Assembly: GCA_964651495.1 (NCBI GenBank)
Contig: CAZYWP010000041.1
Location: 1 to 21,315, forward strand
Direction: 5' to 3'
From: CAZNVB01 sp964651495
Lineage (GTDB): Bacteria > Acidobacteriota > Aminicenantia > Aminicenantales > UBA8522
Length of the DNA: 21,315 nucleotides
Shown: one piece after another, positions 1 through 6,889 of the stretch
Layout: each line of letters begins with the position of its first letter
Numbering within the stretch: position 1 is the stretch's first letter
The notes under the pieces: model-generated
Databases searched by the model: none
What the model was told of the DNA's origin: nothing
The model's input: only the letters and a program-made list of their open reading frames with translations
Program-made: the position numbers and the translations under genes

Positions 1-700
1 TGAACTCACCAAAGTATGAACCGTAGATGTGGAAGCTGTCCACCAGGTCGGCGTACCGGCCTACGCGGACGGTCTTCCCGGTCCTCGCGGCGATGCGCTC
101 GGCGATGAGGCGCTGCAGGTCGGTCAGGGCGAAGGCGTTCATGTAGGCTGCCTTGTAGGCGTCCCTCGAACGCCAGTGAGTGTTCATGTTGAGGACCAGG
201 TCCCCCCTGTCGTCCTCCAGCAGCCGGCACCAGACGCGCTGCAGACAGGGGGGGTCGTAGGTCGGCGGGTCGAGCCTGGGGTTCCAGGTGATGGCCTGGG
301 CGCGGCGCGAGTGCCCGGCCCGGCTGAGTTTTTCGATGATATAGTTGATCTGGTCGATGGCCTGGCCTTCGATTTCATAAGAAAACAGGCGCTTGTGGTA
401 GGTGTAGGTCCACTTGCCCTCCTCGGGCGCGATCCAGTGGTCGTGAACCCCCTCCACGACTTCCTGGCGGTAAACCTCGAGGTCTTCCAGCCCTCCCGGA
501 AAGGCGCGGTGGAGGCGCGGCTCCAGGAACGGGTCTTCGGCGACCCACATCATCGTACAGTCCTTGCTCGGGGGGTCGCCGGGCTTATCGTATTCTGTTC
601 GGATGGCGGCTCCCTTTTCCCAGCAGGCCAGAACGGCCTTTTCCCACGCTTCCGGCAGTGTTTTTCCGTGGACAAATAGCGGAGGAATCATTCCCTGCAT
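1..700 (-). CDS. Thymidylate synthase-family protein, C-terminus cut by window edge
   Basis: The frame is open from an ATG at 700 down to the left edge, giving 233 residues with no stop. The product resembles the thymidylate synthase / dCMP hydroxymethylase fold, which methylates or hydroxymethylates a pyrimidine nucleotide using a folate cofactor. Visible landmarks are RRAQAITW near 132-139, a DPPC motif placing the candidate catalytic cysteine at 152, a conserved block HWRSRDAYKAAYMNAFAL near 175-192, and DSFHIY near 221-226, which matches the D-x-H-x-Y nucleotide-binding element of ThyA. The N-terminus differs from classical ThyA and looks more like the short archaeal-type enzymes. The ATG at 700 is preferred over the one at 691 because GTGAGG lies about five bases upstream. 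A promoter candidate lies at 737-766. The precise substrate (dUMP, dCMP or a modified base) cannot be told from what is present. Confidence 0.8.
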   Translation of the reverse strand, partial: MQGMIPPLFVHGKTLPEAWEKAVLACWEKGAAIRTEYDKPGDPPSKDCTMMWVAEDPFLEPRLHRAFPGGLEDLEVYRQEVVEGVHDHWIAPEEGKWTYTYHKRLFSYEIEGQAIDQINYIIEKLSRAGHSRRAQAITWNPRLDPPTYDPPCLQRVWCRLLEDDRGDLVLNMNTHWRSRDAYKAAYMNAFALTDLQRLIAERIAARTGKTVRVGRYADLVDSFHIYGSYFGEF

Positions 701-736
701 TTCGGCCTCACTTCGTCTCTTTCGATTTTCGTCTTG

Positions 737-766
737 TTTGTATCACAGAAAACTCGGAGGGGTCAA
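737..766 (-). promoter_or_regulatory. Sigma-70-type promoter for the thymidylate synthase-family gene
   Basis: Read on the minus strand, TTGACC (766-761) and TACAAA (742-737) are separated by 18 bases, and TGA before the -10 box gives an extended -10. Predicted transcription start is near 730, leaving a leader of about 30 bases with a Shine-Dalgarno-like GTGAGG. It lies just downstream of the receptor-gene terminator, so the two genes are probably transcribed separately. Confidence 0.5.
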
Positions 767-801
767 TTAATGCCCCCTCTCCGGATTTTTGAGAGAAGAA
801 A

Positions 802-829
802 AAGGGGACGCTCCCGCGAGCGTCCCCTT
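802..829 (-). terminator. Rho-independent terminator of the TonB-dependent receptor gene
   Basis: A perfect 12-bp stem (802-813 paired with 818-829) closes a four-base loop. On the minus strand it begins about 17 bases after the receptor stop codon and is followed by the T-rich tract TTTCTTCTCTC. Position, stem quality and tail all fit an intrinsic terminator acting on the minus strand. Confidence 0.85.
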
Positions 830-845
830 GGAAGTCCTTTACGCC

Positions 846-3584
846 TTAGAAGTTGAGGTAGAAGCTCAGGGCGAACTTGCGCGGCGAGACGTAGGATGTG
901 GCATTGATGAAGGTCGGCTGGTCGGACCTCTGGTCAATGCTCATGACGGTCTGCGTGTCGAAGACGTTCGTCGCCCTGAACTCGACGACACCGCTGAACC
1001 TGCCGAGCGGAATCGCGTGCGAGACCTGGGCGTCAAGGTTGCCCCAAGTGCTGAGCCGATGGCTTCCGGCTTTTTCCACGTATCTGTAGTAGTTGCCGTA
1101 GGCATCCCGTCCACGCGACTCCCAGGGCCGTCCGCTTTGAACCCTCCAGTAAACGCCCAGGGTCGTCCTCTTGTAGAATTCCCACGTCCCGAAGAGCTTG
1201 AAAACGTGGGTCCTGTCTCCCATCATGATCCCTTCGCGCAAGGGATCATTGACATAGAGTCCGGGAGCGTCTTCCAGGTAGGAGGACGCGTAGTTGAGCG
1301 CGGTTCCGGCCGCGTAATCCAGGTCCCAGTTTCCTTCGAGCCGGCTCCAGGTGTACATGGCCGTCAGCGACCATCTGTCGGCGTACTGACGTTTGACCTC
1401 GAGCGAGAGGGCCGTGTATTTCCTCCAGGCCTTGCTGGCCACAAAATCCGGGAAAGGAAGCAGCTTCGCCTGGATGTCAGCCGGCAGGCCGGCATATGTT
1501 ATGGTCTGTCCATCCAGGTTTCCGCCGACATATTTCATAGCGAGCCCGCTGTCTCTATTTAAAGTGGGATAATCCTCGAGCATATGCTTCATCGTCCGGT
1601 ATTGCCCCCAGACTTCGACGGTCCACAGCCTTGTGATCGGACGGCTGTAGCCGGCGATAAGCTCATCGGTGTAGGTCGGTTTGAGGTCCGGCAGGACCAC
1701 TTTGCCGGTCTCCGCGGCCTGCGGGGCATCGGCCAGAAGCACGCCCGCCGTGTCGAAATAAGCGTCGTTTCGATAAATGCGGACCGGAGCCCAGGCCCTG
1801 GCGAGGGACTTGTTATCCATGTTGTTATAACGGCCCCAATTGGCATAGAGCTTGTCCCCTGCCTTCTGGTCGAGCATGTAGGTGAATCCGATACGCGGCT
1901 GGATCTCCTGGTCAAAATTGAATGTCAGGAAGGTATTCTTTGTTGCCGTTTTAACGCTGAACTCATCCCGGTTGAGCAGAAGTCCCAAAGTCAATGTCAG
2001 CCGCTCGCCGATCGTCGCCGTATCCTGGAAGAAGATGGAATAAGTCCTTCCCCGAGAATCCTGGGGGTTTTGCTTGGAGTAATAGCGGGCTCGGAAGGCC
2101 TTCTGGCCCGCATATGTGGTGACGATGATGCTACCCCAGCCGTTCGCCAGCCGCTCATACCATTCTCCGCCGTCGTCATACCCAAACCCGGCTTTGAGGA
2201 CATGGGAATGGCCTCTGAAATCCAGGTACTGGCTGAGCGTGAACTTAACTTCGTCACGGAAAAAGTTTTGAGTATTATATTCCGACGCCCCTCCAACATA
2301 CTTTCCGGAAAGCGTTGCTGGCGCAAAGATATAGCCGGCTGCCGTTTGGAAGTATCCCATGGCGGGAAGGTTGGCCGGGTCGAATTTCGGCTGGTAGCCG
2401 AGCGCGGTGATCGGGACGCTCTTGTAATTCTCATTGACGTGGTCGTATTTAGCCTCGAGCAATGTCGACTGCGAGATCGTCCAGACCCAGGAACCGTAGA
2501 TGATCCGCTCCATGCCTTCGCCGTCTGTTGCCACCGACGGCGCGTCGTTGACGCCGATTCCGGCATTCTTGCTCGTGTAGTCGTTGTTCCGGAAGCTCAC
2601 GGAGAACATGTGGGCCTTGAACGGGTTTGAGCTCAGCTTGACGAATAGCTCGCTTCCGGTCGTTTTCGAATCAGGCACAGACCCGAGGTTATTGATCCTC
2701 CCTGTGGTCTTTGAGTAGGGAATGCTCGCCGAAAGATACCACCACAGCTTGTCCTTGATCAACGGCCCGCCGACCCCTAGGGCGGGTCTGTATGTGTCAT
2801 ATTTGGTGATGATGCTCTTGTCCCTGAACGTTCCGGTGAAGCCGTGCGGCTCAAAGATGAACCGGAAGGAGCCGGAGATCTGATTGGACCCCGATTTGGT
2901 GATGGCGTTGGTCACCATGCCGGTGGCGCGGCCGAACTCGGCGCTGATCCCGCCCCGCTTGATGTTGACTTCCTGGATGTCGAGCTCGGAGAAGTTCGCC
3001 CCGAGATAGCCGAAAAACGGGTTGGTGATGTTGGAACCGTCATAGAGATAGACGTTGTCCTGCTTGTTCCCTCCCGCGTTGGGGGCGAAGTCCCGGTTAT
3101 CGGCAACGCCGGGGGCAAGCTGGAAGAGCGAAGCGTAGGACCGCCCCAACGGGAGCTTTTCCACCAGCGTGTTCTGCCAGTTCGAGGAGATCTCGGTGGA
3201 CTTCAAGTCGATGACCGGTGTAGCCGCCGTGACCGTAACCTCCTCGGCGATCTTCCCGATCGGCGTCATGGCCACAGTGACCTGCGTCTGTTTGTCGATA
3301 GACACGATGACCTCGATTTCGAAATCCAACATCTCGAGGTGGGTGATGGAGAGCATGTAGCTTCCGGGCGGAAGCGCCTGGAAGAGGAACACCCCGTCCT
3401 GGCCGGTCACGAATTCCCGGCCGGCGGGGAGGTACTTCCCCGCTATCTTGACCGTGGCGTTCTCGAGGATCTTGCCTTCGGCGCTCTTGGCGACGCCCCG
3501 GACAGACCCCCTTTCCTGAGCGGAAAGCATCGAGGTGCCGATGAGTAGAGCGAGTGCTAAGATGACGATGAGTTTTTTCTTCAC
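846..3584 (-). CDS. TonB-dependent outer-membrane receptor, Oar-like, with carboxypeptidase-regulatory N-domain
   Basis: This 912-residue protein starts with a typical Sec signal peptide (MKKK, hydrophobic core, likely cut after SAQ at 22). A carboxypeptidase-regulatory-like beta domain follows (about 25-108), then a linker (EEVTVTAATPVID) and a TonB plug domain (about 130-235, with the DGSNI and VTNAITKSGSN signatures). A long outer-membrane beta barrel ends in the aromatic C-terminus SFYLNF used for barrel insertion. Proteins of this architecture import large substrates such as saccharides, peptides or chelates across the outer membrane. The substrate cannot be inferred, because no SusD-like partner or transporter lies next to it. 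Translation starts at GTG 3584: AGGAGG lies seven bases upstream, a strong ribosome binding site. It is monocistronic, with a terminator behind it and a promoter at 3787-3816. No TonB box could be assigned with confidence. Confidence 0.93.
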   Translation of the reverse strand: MKKKLIVILALALLIGTSMLSAQERGSVRGVAKSAEGKILENATVKIAGKYLPAGREFVTGQDGVFLFQALPPGSYMLSITHLEMLDFEIEVIVSIDKQTQVTVAMTPIGKIAEEVTVTAATPVIDLKSTEISSNWQNTLVEKLPLGRSYASLFQLAPGVADNRDFAPNAGGNKQDNVYLYDGSNITNPFFGYLGANFSELDIQEVNIKRGGISAEFGRATGMVTNAITKSGSNQISGSFRFIFEPHGFTGTFRDKSIITKYDTYRPALGVGGPLIKDKLWWYLSASIPYSKTTGRINNLGSVPDSKTTGSELFVKLSSNPFKAHMFSVSFRNNDYTSKNAGIGVNDAPSVATDGEGMERIIYGSWVWTISQSTLLEAKYDHVNENYKSVPITALGYQPKFDPANLPAMGYFQTAAGYIFAPATLSGKYVGGASEYNTQNFFRDEVKFTLSQYLDFRGHSHVLKAGFGYDDGGEWYERLANGWGSIIVTTYAGQKAFRARYYSKQNPQDSRGRTYSIFFQDTATIGERLTLTLGLLLNRDEFSVKTATKNTFLTFNFDQEIQPRIGFTYMLDQKAGDKLYANWGRYNNMDNKSLARAWAPVRIYRNDAYFDTAGVLLADAPQAAETGKVVLPDLKPTYTDELIAGYSRPITRLWTVEVWGQYRTMKHMLEDYPTLNRDSGLAMKYVGGNLDGQTITYAGLPADIQAKLLPFPDFVASKAWRKYTALSLEVKRQYADRWSLTAMYTWSRLEGNWDLDYAAGTALNYASSYLEDAPGLYVNDPLREGIMMGDRTHVFKLFGTWEFYKRTTLGVYWRVQSGRPWESRGRDAYGNYYRYVEKAGSHRLSTWGNLDAQVSHAIPLGRFSGVVEFRATNVFDTQTVMSIDQRSDQPTFINATSYVSPRKFALSFYLNF

Positions 3585-3586
3585 GT

Positions 3587-3655
3587 TTATTCCTCCTTTC
3601 CTGTATAAGAATGATTGAATTTCGGGGTCTTCAGACTCATTGACTGTCCTGTCAT
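3587..3655 (-). CDS. Possible 22-residue upstream ORF (leader peptide) of the receptor gene
   Basis: In the long leader of the receptor mRNA an ATG (3655) sits three bases after a strong AAAGGAGG. It opens a 22-codon frame ending in TAA at 3587-3589, two bases before the receptor GTG. The receptor's own Shine-Dalgarno sequence lies inside the last codons of this small frame, so its translation would directly affect receptor initiation. The peptide is hydrophilic with no membrane segment and no run of one amino acid like those in classical attenuators. The short spacer to ATG is a weakness; a second in-frame ATG lies five codons further on. Coding status is unproven. Confidence 0.3.
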   Translation of the reverse strand: MTGQSMSLKTPKFNHSYTGKEE

Positions 3656-3786
3656 TAGCCTCCTTTGCGAGACAACGGTCAGGCGGAAGGCAAGTGCAGC
3701 CAGAGAAACCTCAGCCGCGATATCAACTTATGGAATAAAATAGATAATACCTCTAGCGCTCGGCCGTCTTCCATTTTGATGGTTTT

Positions 3787-3816
3787 TATATAGCACAAAA
3801 GATGCGCCAACGTCAA
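3787..3816 (-). promoter_or_regulatory. Sigma-70-type promoter for the TonB-dependent receptor
   Basis: On the minus strand TTGACG (3816-3811) is followed after 18 bases by TATATA (3792-3787). The predicted start near 3780 gives a leader of about 195 bases, much longer than those of neighbouring genes. The 3585-3896 interval otherwise holds the divergent ubiA promoter and the small upstream frame. I found no recognisable riboswitch in it. Confidence 0.5.
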
Positions 3817-3853
3817 ATTCGAAAAAACGGAGCCGGGGGACGATAAAAATGGG

Positions 3854-3882
3854 TTGCCCCTTTTCCCGTTTTTGAATACAAT
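3854..3882 (+). promoter_or_regulatory. Sigma-70-type promoter for the UbiA-family gene, near-leaderless
   Basis: TTGCCC (3854-3859) and TACAAT (3877-3882) are spaced by exactly 17 bases. Counting seven bases from the -10 box puts the transcript start near 3889, only about eight bases before the ATG at 3897, too short for a normal ribosome binding site. Confidence 0.55.
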
Positions 3883-3896
3883 GGGGCGAAATCACC

Positions 3897-4772
3897 ATGA
3901 GAATTACGGCCGTCCTGAAGTCGATGCGGCCAGCCCAGTGGACGAAGAACCTCTTTGTCTTTGCCGCCCTGATCTTTTCCCAGCGGTTTTTCACGCTGCC
4001 GCTTCTGCTCAAGACGCTGGGGGCTTTTGCTGTCTTCTGCTTTGTTTCCGGGGGGTTTTATATATTCAACGACCTTCGCGACCGGGACGAAGACCGGGCC
4101 CACCCCAAGAAGGCGCAGCGGCCGATCGCCCGGGGGGATATCCGGACCGGACAGGCTCTGGCCACGTTCGGAATCCTGAGCGCGGTGGGCCTGGCCGCCG
4201 CCGCGCTTCTCCAACCCAACTTCTTCGCGGCCGTCGCCGTCTATTTCCTTCTTCAGCTGGCCTATTCCTTGAAGCTGAAGCGGGTCGTTATCCTGGACAT
4301 CTTCGTCATCGCCGCCGGGTTCGTCATCCGCGTCGTCTCCGGCGGCCTGGTCATCGGCGTCCCCATATCGTCCTGGCTCCTCATCTGCACGACTCTCCTC
4401 GCCCTCCTGCTGGCCATGGGCAAGCGACGGCATGAACTCGTCCTCCTCGATGACCGTGCCACCGACCACCGGCCGATCCTCAAGGAGTACAGCGCTTACC
4501 TCCTCGACCAGATGATCGCCGTGGTGACGGCCTCCACGCTGATCGCCTACTGCCTTTACACGATCTCCCCCGAGACCGTGCAAAAATTCGGCAGCGGGCA
4601 CCTCATCTGGACGGCGGGGTTCGTGCTCTACGGCATCTTCCGCTATCTCTACCTCATCCACCAGAAAGGGAAGGGAGGAAGCCCCGAGGAGCTCATCATC
4701 CAGGACAAGCCGCTCTTGCTCAACATCCTGCTCTGGGGTACGAGCATCATCCTGATCATTTATTTCAAGTGA
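3897..4772 (+). CDS. UbiA-family prenyltransferase, decaprenyl-phosphate phosphoribosyltransferase-like
   Basis: This 291-residue polytopic membrane protein belongs to the UbiA superfamily. The N-terminal RPAQWTKNLFVFAALIFS and the first aspartate-rich motif (N58, D59, D62, D66, then R67 and a KKAQRPIARGD stretch) are characteristic of the branch that transfers 5-phosphoribosyl from PRPP to polyprenyl phosphate. That step starts decaprenyl-phosphoryl-arabinose or -ribose synthesis in actinobacteria. A second conserved loop, YSLKLKRVVILD, follows near 120-135. About eight hydrophobic helices are evident and the length matches the family. No epimerase or reductase partner of the DprE1/E2 type lies nearby, so the product's fate is unknown; such enzymes are widespread as orphans outside actinobacteria. 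It is convergent with recO, with ten bases between stops. The ATG is chosen because it begins the conserved N-terminus and follows a well-placed promoter. Confidence 0.88.
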   Translation: MRITAVLKSMRPAQWTKNLFVFAALIFSQRFFTLPLLLKTLGAFAVFCFVSGGFYIFNDLRDRDEDRAHPKKAQRPIARGDIRTGQALATFGILSAVGLAAAALLQPNFFAAVAVYFLLQLAYSLKLKRVVILDIFVIAAGFVIRVVSGGLVIGVPISSWLLICTTLLALLLAMGKRRHELVLLDDRATDHRPILKEYSAYLLDQMIAVVTASTLIAYCLYTISPETVQKFGSGHLIWTAGFVLYGIFRYLYLIHQKGKGGSPEELIIQDKPLLLNILLWGTSIILIIYFK

Positions 4773-4782
4773 GCCGGCCCCC

Positions 4783-5517
4783 TCAGCCCTTCAAAAGGTG
4801 CAGGCTCTTCGGTTCCTTTTCCAGATGATAGATGATCAGGCTTTGGAGCGTTTTGCCGACCGACTCGAGCTGGACCGGAGTGAAGGAAGGATGGCCTTTT
4901 TCCGGCGGTGGACTTTTCCGCGCCCAGTCGAGAAAAGCGCCCACCTCAAGAGTGACCGGCTCCTTTTTCAGGGGGGCGCAGCAGCCGCAGTAGACTCCGT
5001 CCATCTTGGGGGAGAGGTACCCGCCGTCCGGGAGTCTCTTCCGGCACTTCTTGCAGCGGCCGAATTCGGGCAGCAGGCCGTTGATGCGGAGGAACCAGGC
5101 TTCAAAATAGCGGCTCACGCAGTCTAGGTCTCCTTTTGCCCTGACCGCCTGCAGGGTTGAGAGAAGGAGGCGGAAGATGACGTCCTCCCGGGCCCGCGAG
5201 GGGAAGAATTCCTCGATCAGCTCGGCGAAGTAGGCCAGCGTGCAGGACGTCCGGAAATCCTTGTAGACCTCGAAAAACGACTCCAGGATGTCGCACTGGC
5301 TGACCGTAACCAGGTCTTTCCTCTCTTTTTCGTAATAATAGACTTTGACCAGGGTCATGGGCTCGAGGCTGGCCCCGAAACGGTTGCCGAACTTGCGCGC
5401 GCCCTTGGCCACCCCCCGGATCAGACCCTTTTCGCGGGACAGGAAGACGACGATCTTGTCCTGATCGCCGACGGGAAAGCTGCGCAGGACGATGGCTTCG
5501 GTCTGGTCGAGGGGCAT
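4783..5517 (-). CDS. recO: DNA repair protein RecO
   Basis: RecO works with RecR (and RecF) to load RecA on SSB-coated single-stranded DNA and to anneal strands. The 244-residue protein has the expected order: an N-terminal OB-fold (about 1-80, starting with the typical EAIVLRSFPVGDQDKIVVFL), a helical middle, and a zinc-binding insert with two CxxC pairs (CKKC and CGCC) near 155-180. Length is normal. The ATG lies ten bases after the ntrX-like stop and has no clear Shine-Dalgarno sequence, so it is probably translated by coupling as the last gene of the rodZ-ntrY-ntrX-recO transcript. No clear terminator is visible in the ten bases separating it from the convergent UbiA-family gene. Confidence 0.95.
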   Translation of the reverse strand: MPLDQTEAIVLRSFPVGDQDKIVVFLSREKGLIRGVAKGARKFGNRFGASLEPMTLVKVYYYEKERKDLVTVSQCDILESFFEVYKDFRTSCTLAYFAELIEEFFPSRAREDVIFRLLLSTLQAVRAKGDLDCVSRYFEAWFLRINGLLPEFGRCKKCRKRLPDGGYLSPKMDGVYCGCCAPLKKEPVTLEVGAFLDWARKSPPPEKGHPSFTPVQLESVGKTLQSLIIYHLEKEPKSLHLLKG

Positions 5518-5527
5518 GGGCGCGCCG

Positions 5528-6889
5528 TCAGGCCACGAAGGTGATGTTCAGCTCTCTCATTTTTTCCCGCAGCCGGACTTCCTCGAGCTTCAGGGCGGCG
5601 GCGACCTTGGAAACGTCCCAGTTGTACCGCAGCAGGGCGCTGTGGATGTAGCGCCTTTCGAACTGTTGTTTCGCTCTCTCCAGGGACGAGCCCTCGAAGA
5701 AGCCGGAGATATATTCGAGCTCTCTCGTCTCCACGAGAAGCGAGAGGTGGGCGCTCGTGATTTCCTCCTCCTGGACCATGATGACGAACCGTTCGATCAC
5801 GTTCATCAGCTCGCTGACATTGCCGGGCCAGACATATTTCAGGAAGGCGTCAACGGCTTCCGGGCGGATGCTCTTGGGCTTCTTCCCGTATTCCTCGGAA
5901 AAGTGCTTGAGGAAATGGTCGATCAGCAGGGGGATATCCTCGATCCGCTCCCGCAGCGCGGGGATGGCGAGAGGAATGATGTTGAGCCTGAAGAAGAGGT
6001 CCTCCCGGAACCGGCCGGCGGCGATCAGATCCCGGAGGTTCCGGCTTGTCGCCGCGATGATGCGGGCGTCGAAGACCACGCCATCGCCCGTCCCCAGAGG
6101 CTCGAAGCGGCGCTCCTCGACGGCTCGGACAAGCCTGCCTTGAATTCTCAGGCTCAGGTCGCCGACCTCGTCCAGGAACAGCGTGCCCTGATCGGCCAGG
6201 AGGAGTTTGCCTTTCTTGTCCTTGTGGGCCTGGGGGAGGGAGCCCTGGACACGGCCGAACAGTTCGCTCTCCATCATCTCGTCGGGGACGGCGGAGCAGC
6301 TGACTTCGACGAACCTTTTCTCCCGGCGCGGGCCCTGCTGATGGACGAGACGCGCGACCAGCTCTTTGCCCGTGCCGTTTTCACCGTAGATGAGGACGCG
6401 GCCGTTGGACAGGGCGGCCGTATCGATCTCCCGCTTGAGTTTCTCGATGGGGCGGCTGCTCCCAACCAGATAATATCTGGTTTTGAACCGCTCCCGGAGC
6501 TGGATGTTTTCCTCCTCCAGGCGCTTTTGGCGCAGAGCATTCCCTACGGTCAGGATGACCTTTTCCAGCGAGAGCGGCTTCTCCAGGAAGTCATGAGCGC
6601 CGAGCTTGGTGGCCAGGACGGCCGTCTCGATCGTGCCGTGGCCCGAGATCATCACGACCTGGGGGCTCTCCTCGGCAGCCTTGATTTTCTTGAGCGCATC
6701 GAGGCCGCTCATTTTCGGGAGCCAGATGTCCAGCAGGACGAGGTCCACGTTCTGGCCCTTCAGCGTCTCCAGGCCTTCCTCTCCCGTGGCCACCGCTGTC
6801 ACCACGAAACCCTCGTCCTCCAGGATGCCCTTGAGAGAAGAACGGATACTGGCTTCGTCGTCGACGATGAGGATTTTTTCTTTGCTCAT
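5528..6889 (-). CDS. ntrX: NtrX-like response regulator: receiver, AAA+ and Fis-type HTH, without GAFTGA
   Basis: The 453-residue protein has an N-terminal receiver domain (acidic pair D10/D11, phosphoacceptor D54 in VLLDIWLPKM, T86, K104). An AAA+ sigma-54-interaction domain follows, with Walker A GENGTGKE (169-176) and Walker B GTLFLDEV (235-242). The C-terminus carries a Fis-like helix-turn-helix (about 410-450). The loop that normally reads GAFTGA and contacts sigma-54 is replaced by GSLPQA (216-221), just after ESELFG. This loss is seen in NtrX-type regulators and suggests that the protein acts at sigma-70 promoters or as a repressor. It is the partner of the upstream histidine kinase, whose stop overlaps this start by ATGA (6886-6889). 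The symbol reflects pairing and architecture; nitrogen regulation is not shown. Confidence 0.88.
   Translation of the reverse strand: MSKEKILIVDDEASIRSSLKGILEDEGFVVTAVATGEEGLETLKGQNVDLVLLDIWLPKMSGLDALKKIKAAEESPQVVMISGHGTIETAVLATKLGAHDFLEKPLSLEKVILTVGNALRQKRLEEENIQLRERFKTRYYLVGSSRPIEKLKREIDTAALSNGRVLIYGENGTGKELVARLVHQQGPRREKRFVEVSCSAVPDEMMESELFGRVQGSLPQAHKDKKGKLLLADQGTLFLDEVGDLSLRIQGRLVRAVEERRFEPLGTGDGVVFDARIIAATSRNLRDLIAAGRFREDLFFRLNIIPLAIPALRERIEDIPLLIDHFLKHFSEEYGKKPKSIRPEAVDAFLKYVWPGNVSELMNVIERFVIMVQEEEITSAHLSLLVETRELEYISGFFEGSSLERAKQQFERRYIHSALLRYNWDVSKVAAALKLEEVRLREKMRELNITFVA

Noticed and set aside
29..679. 216-codon open frame on the plus strand
   Set aside because: Antisense to the truncated thymidylate synthase-family gene, whose catalytic motifs are visible on the other strand.
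3600..3780. Cobalamin or other riboswitch in the receptor leader
   Set aside because: Receptor leaders often carry one, but I could not find a B12-box-like or other known core sequence.
3728..4012. 94-codon minus-strand frame overlapping the start of the UbiA-family gene
   Set aside because: Overlaps the conserved N-terminus of the UbiA-family gene and both promoters; no ribosome binding site or domain.
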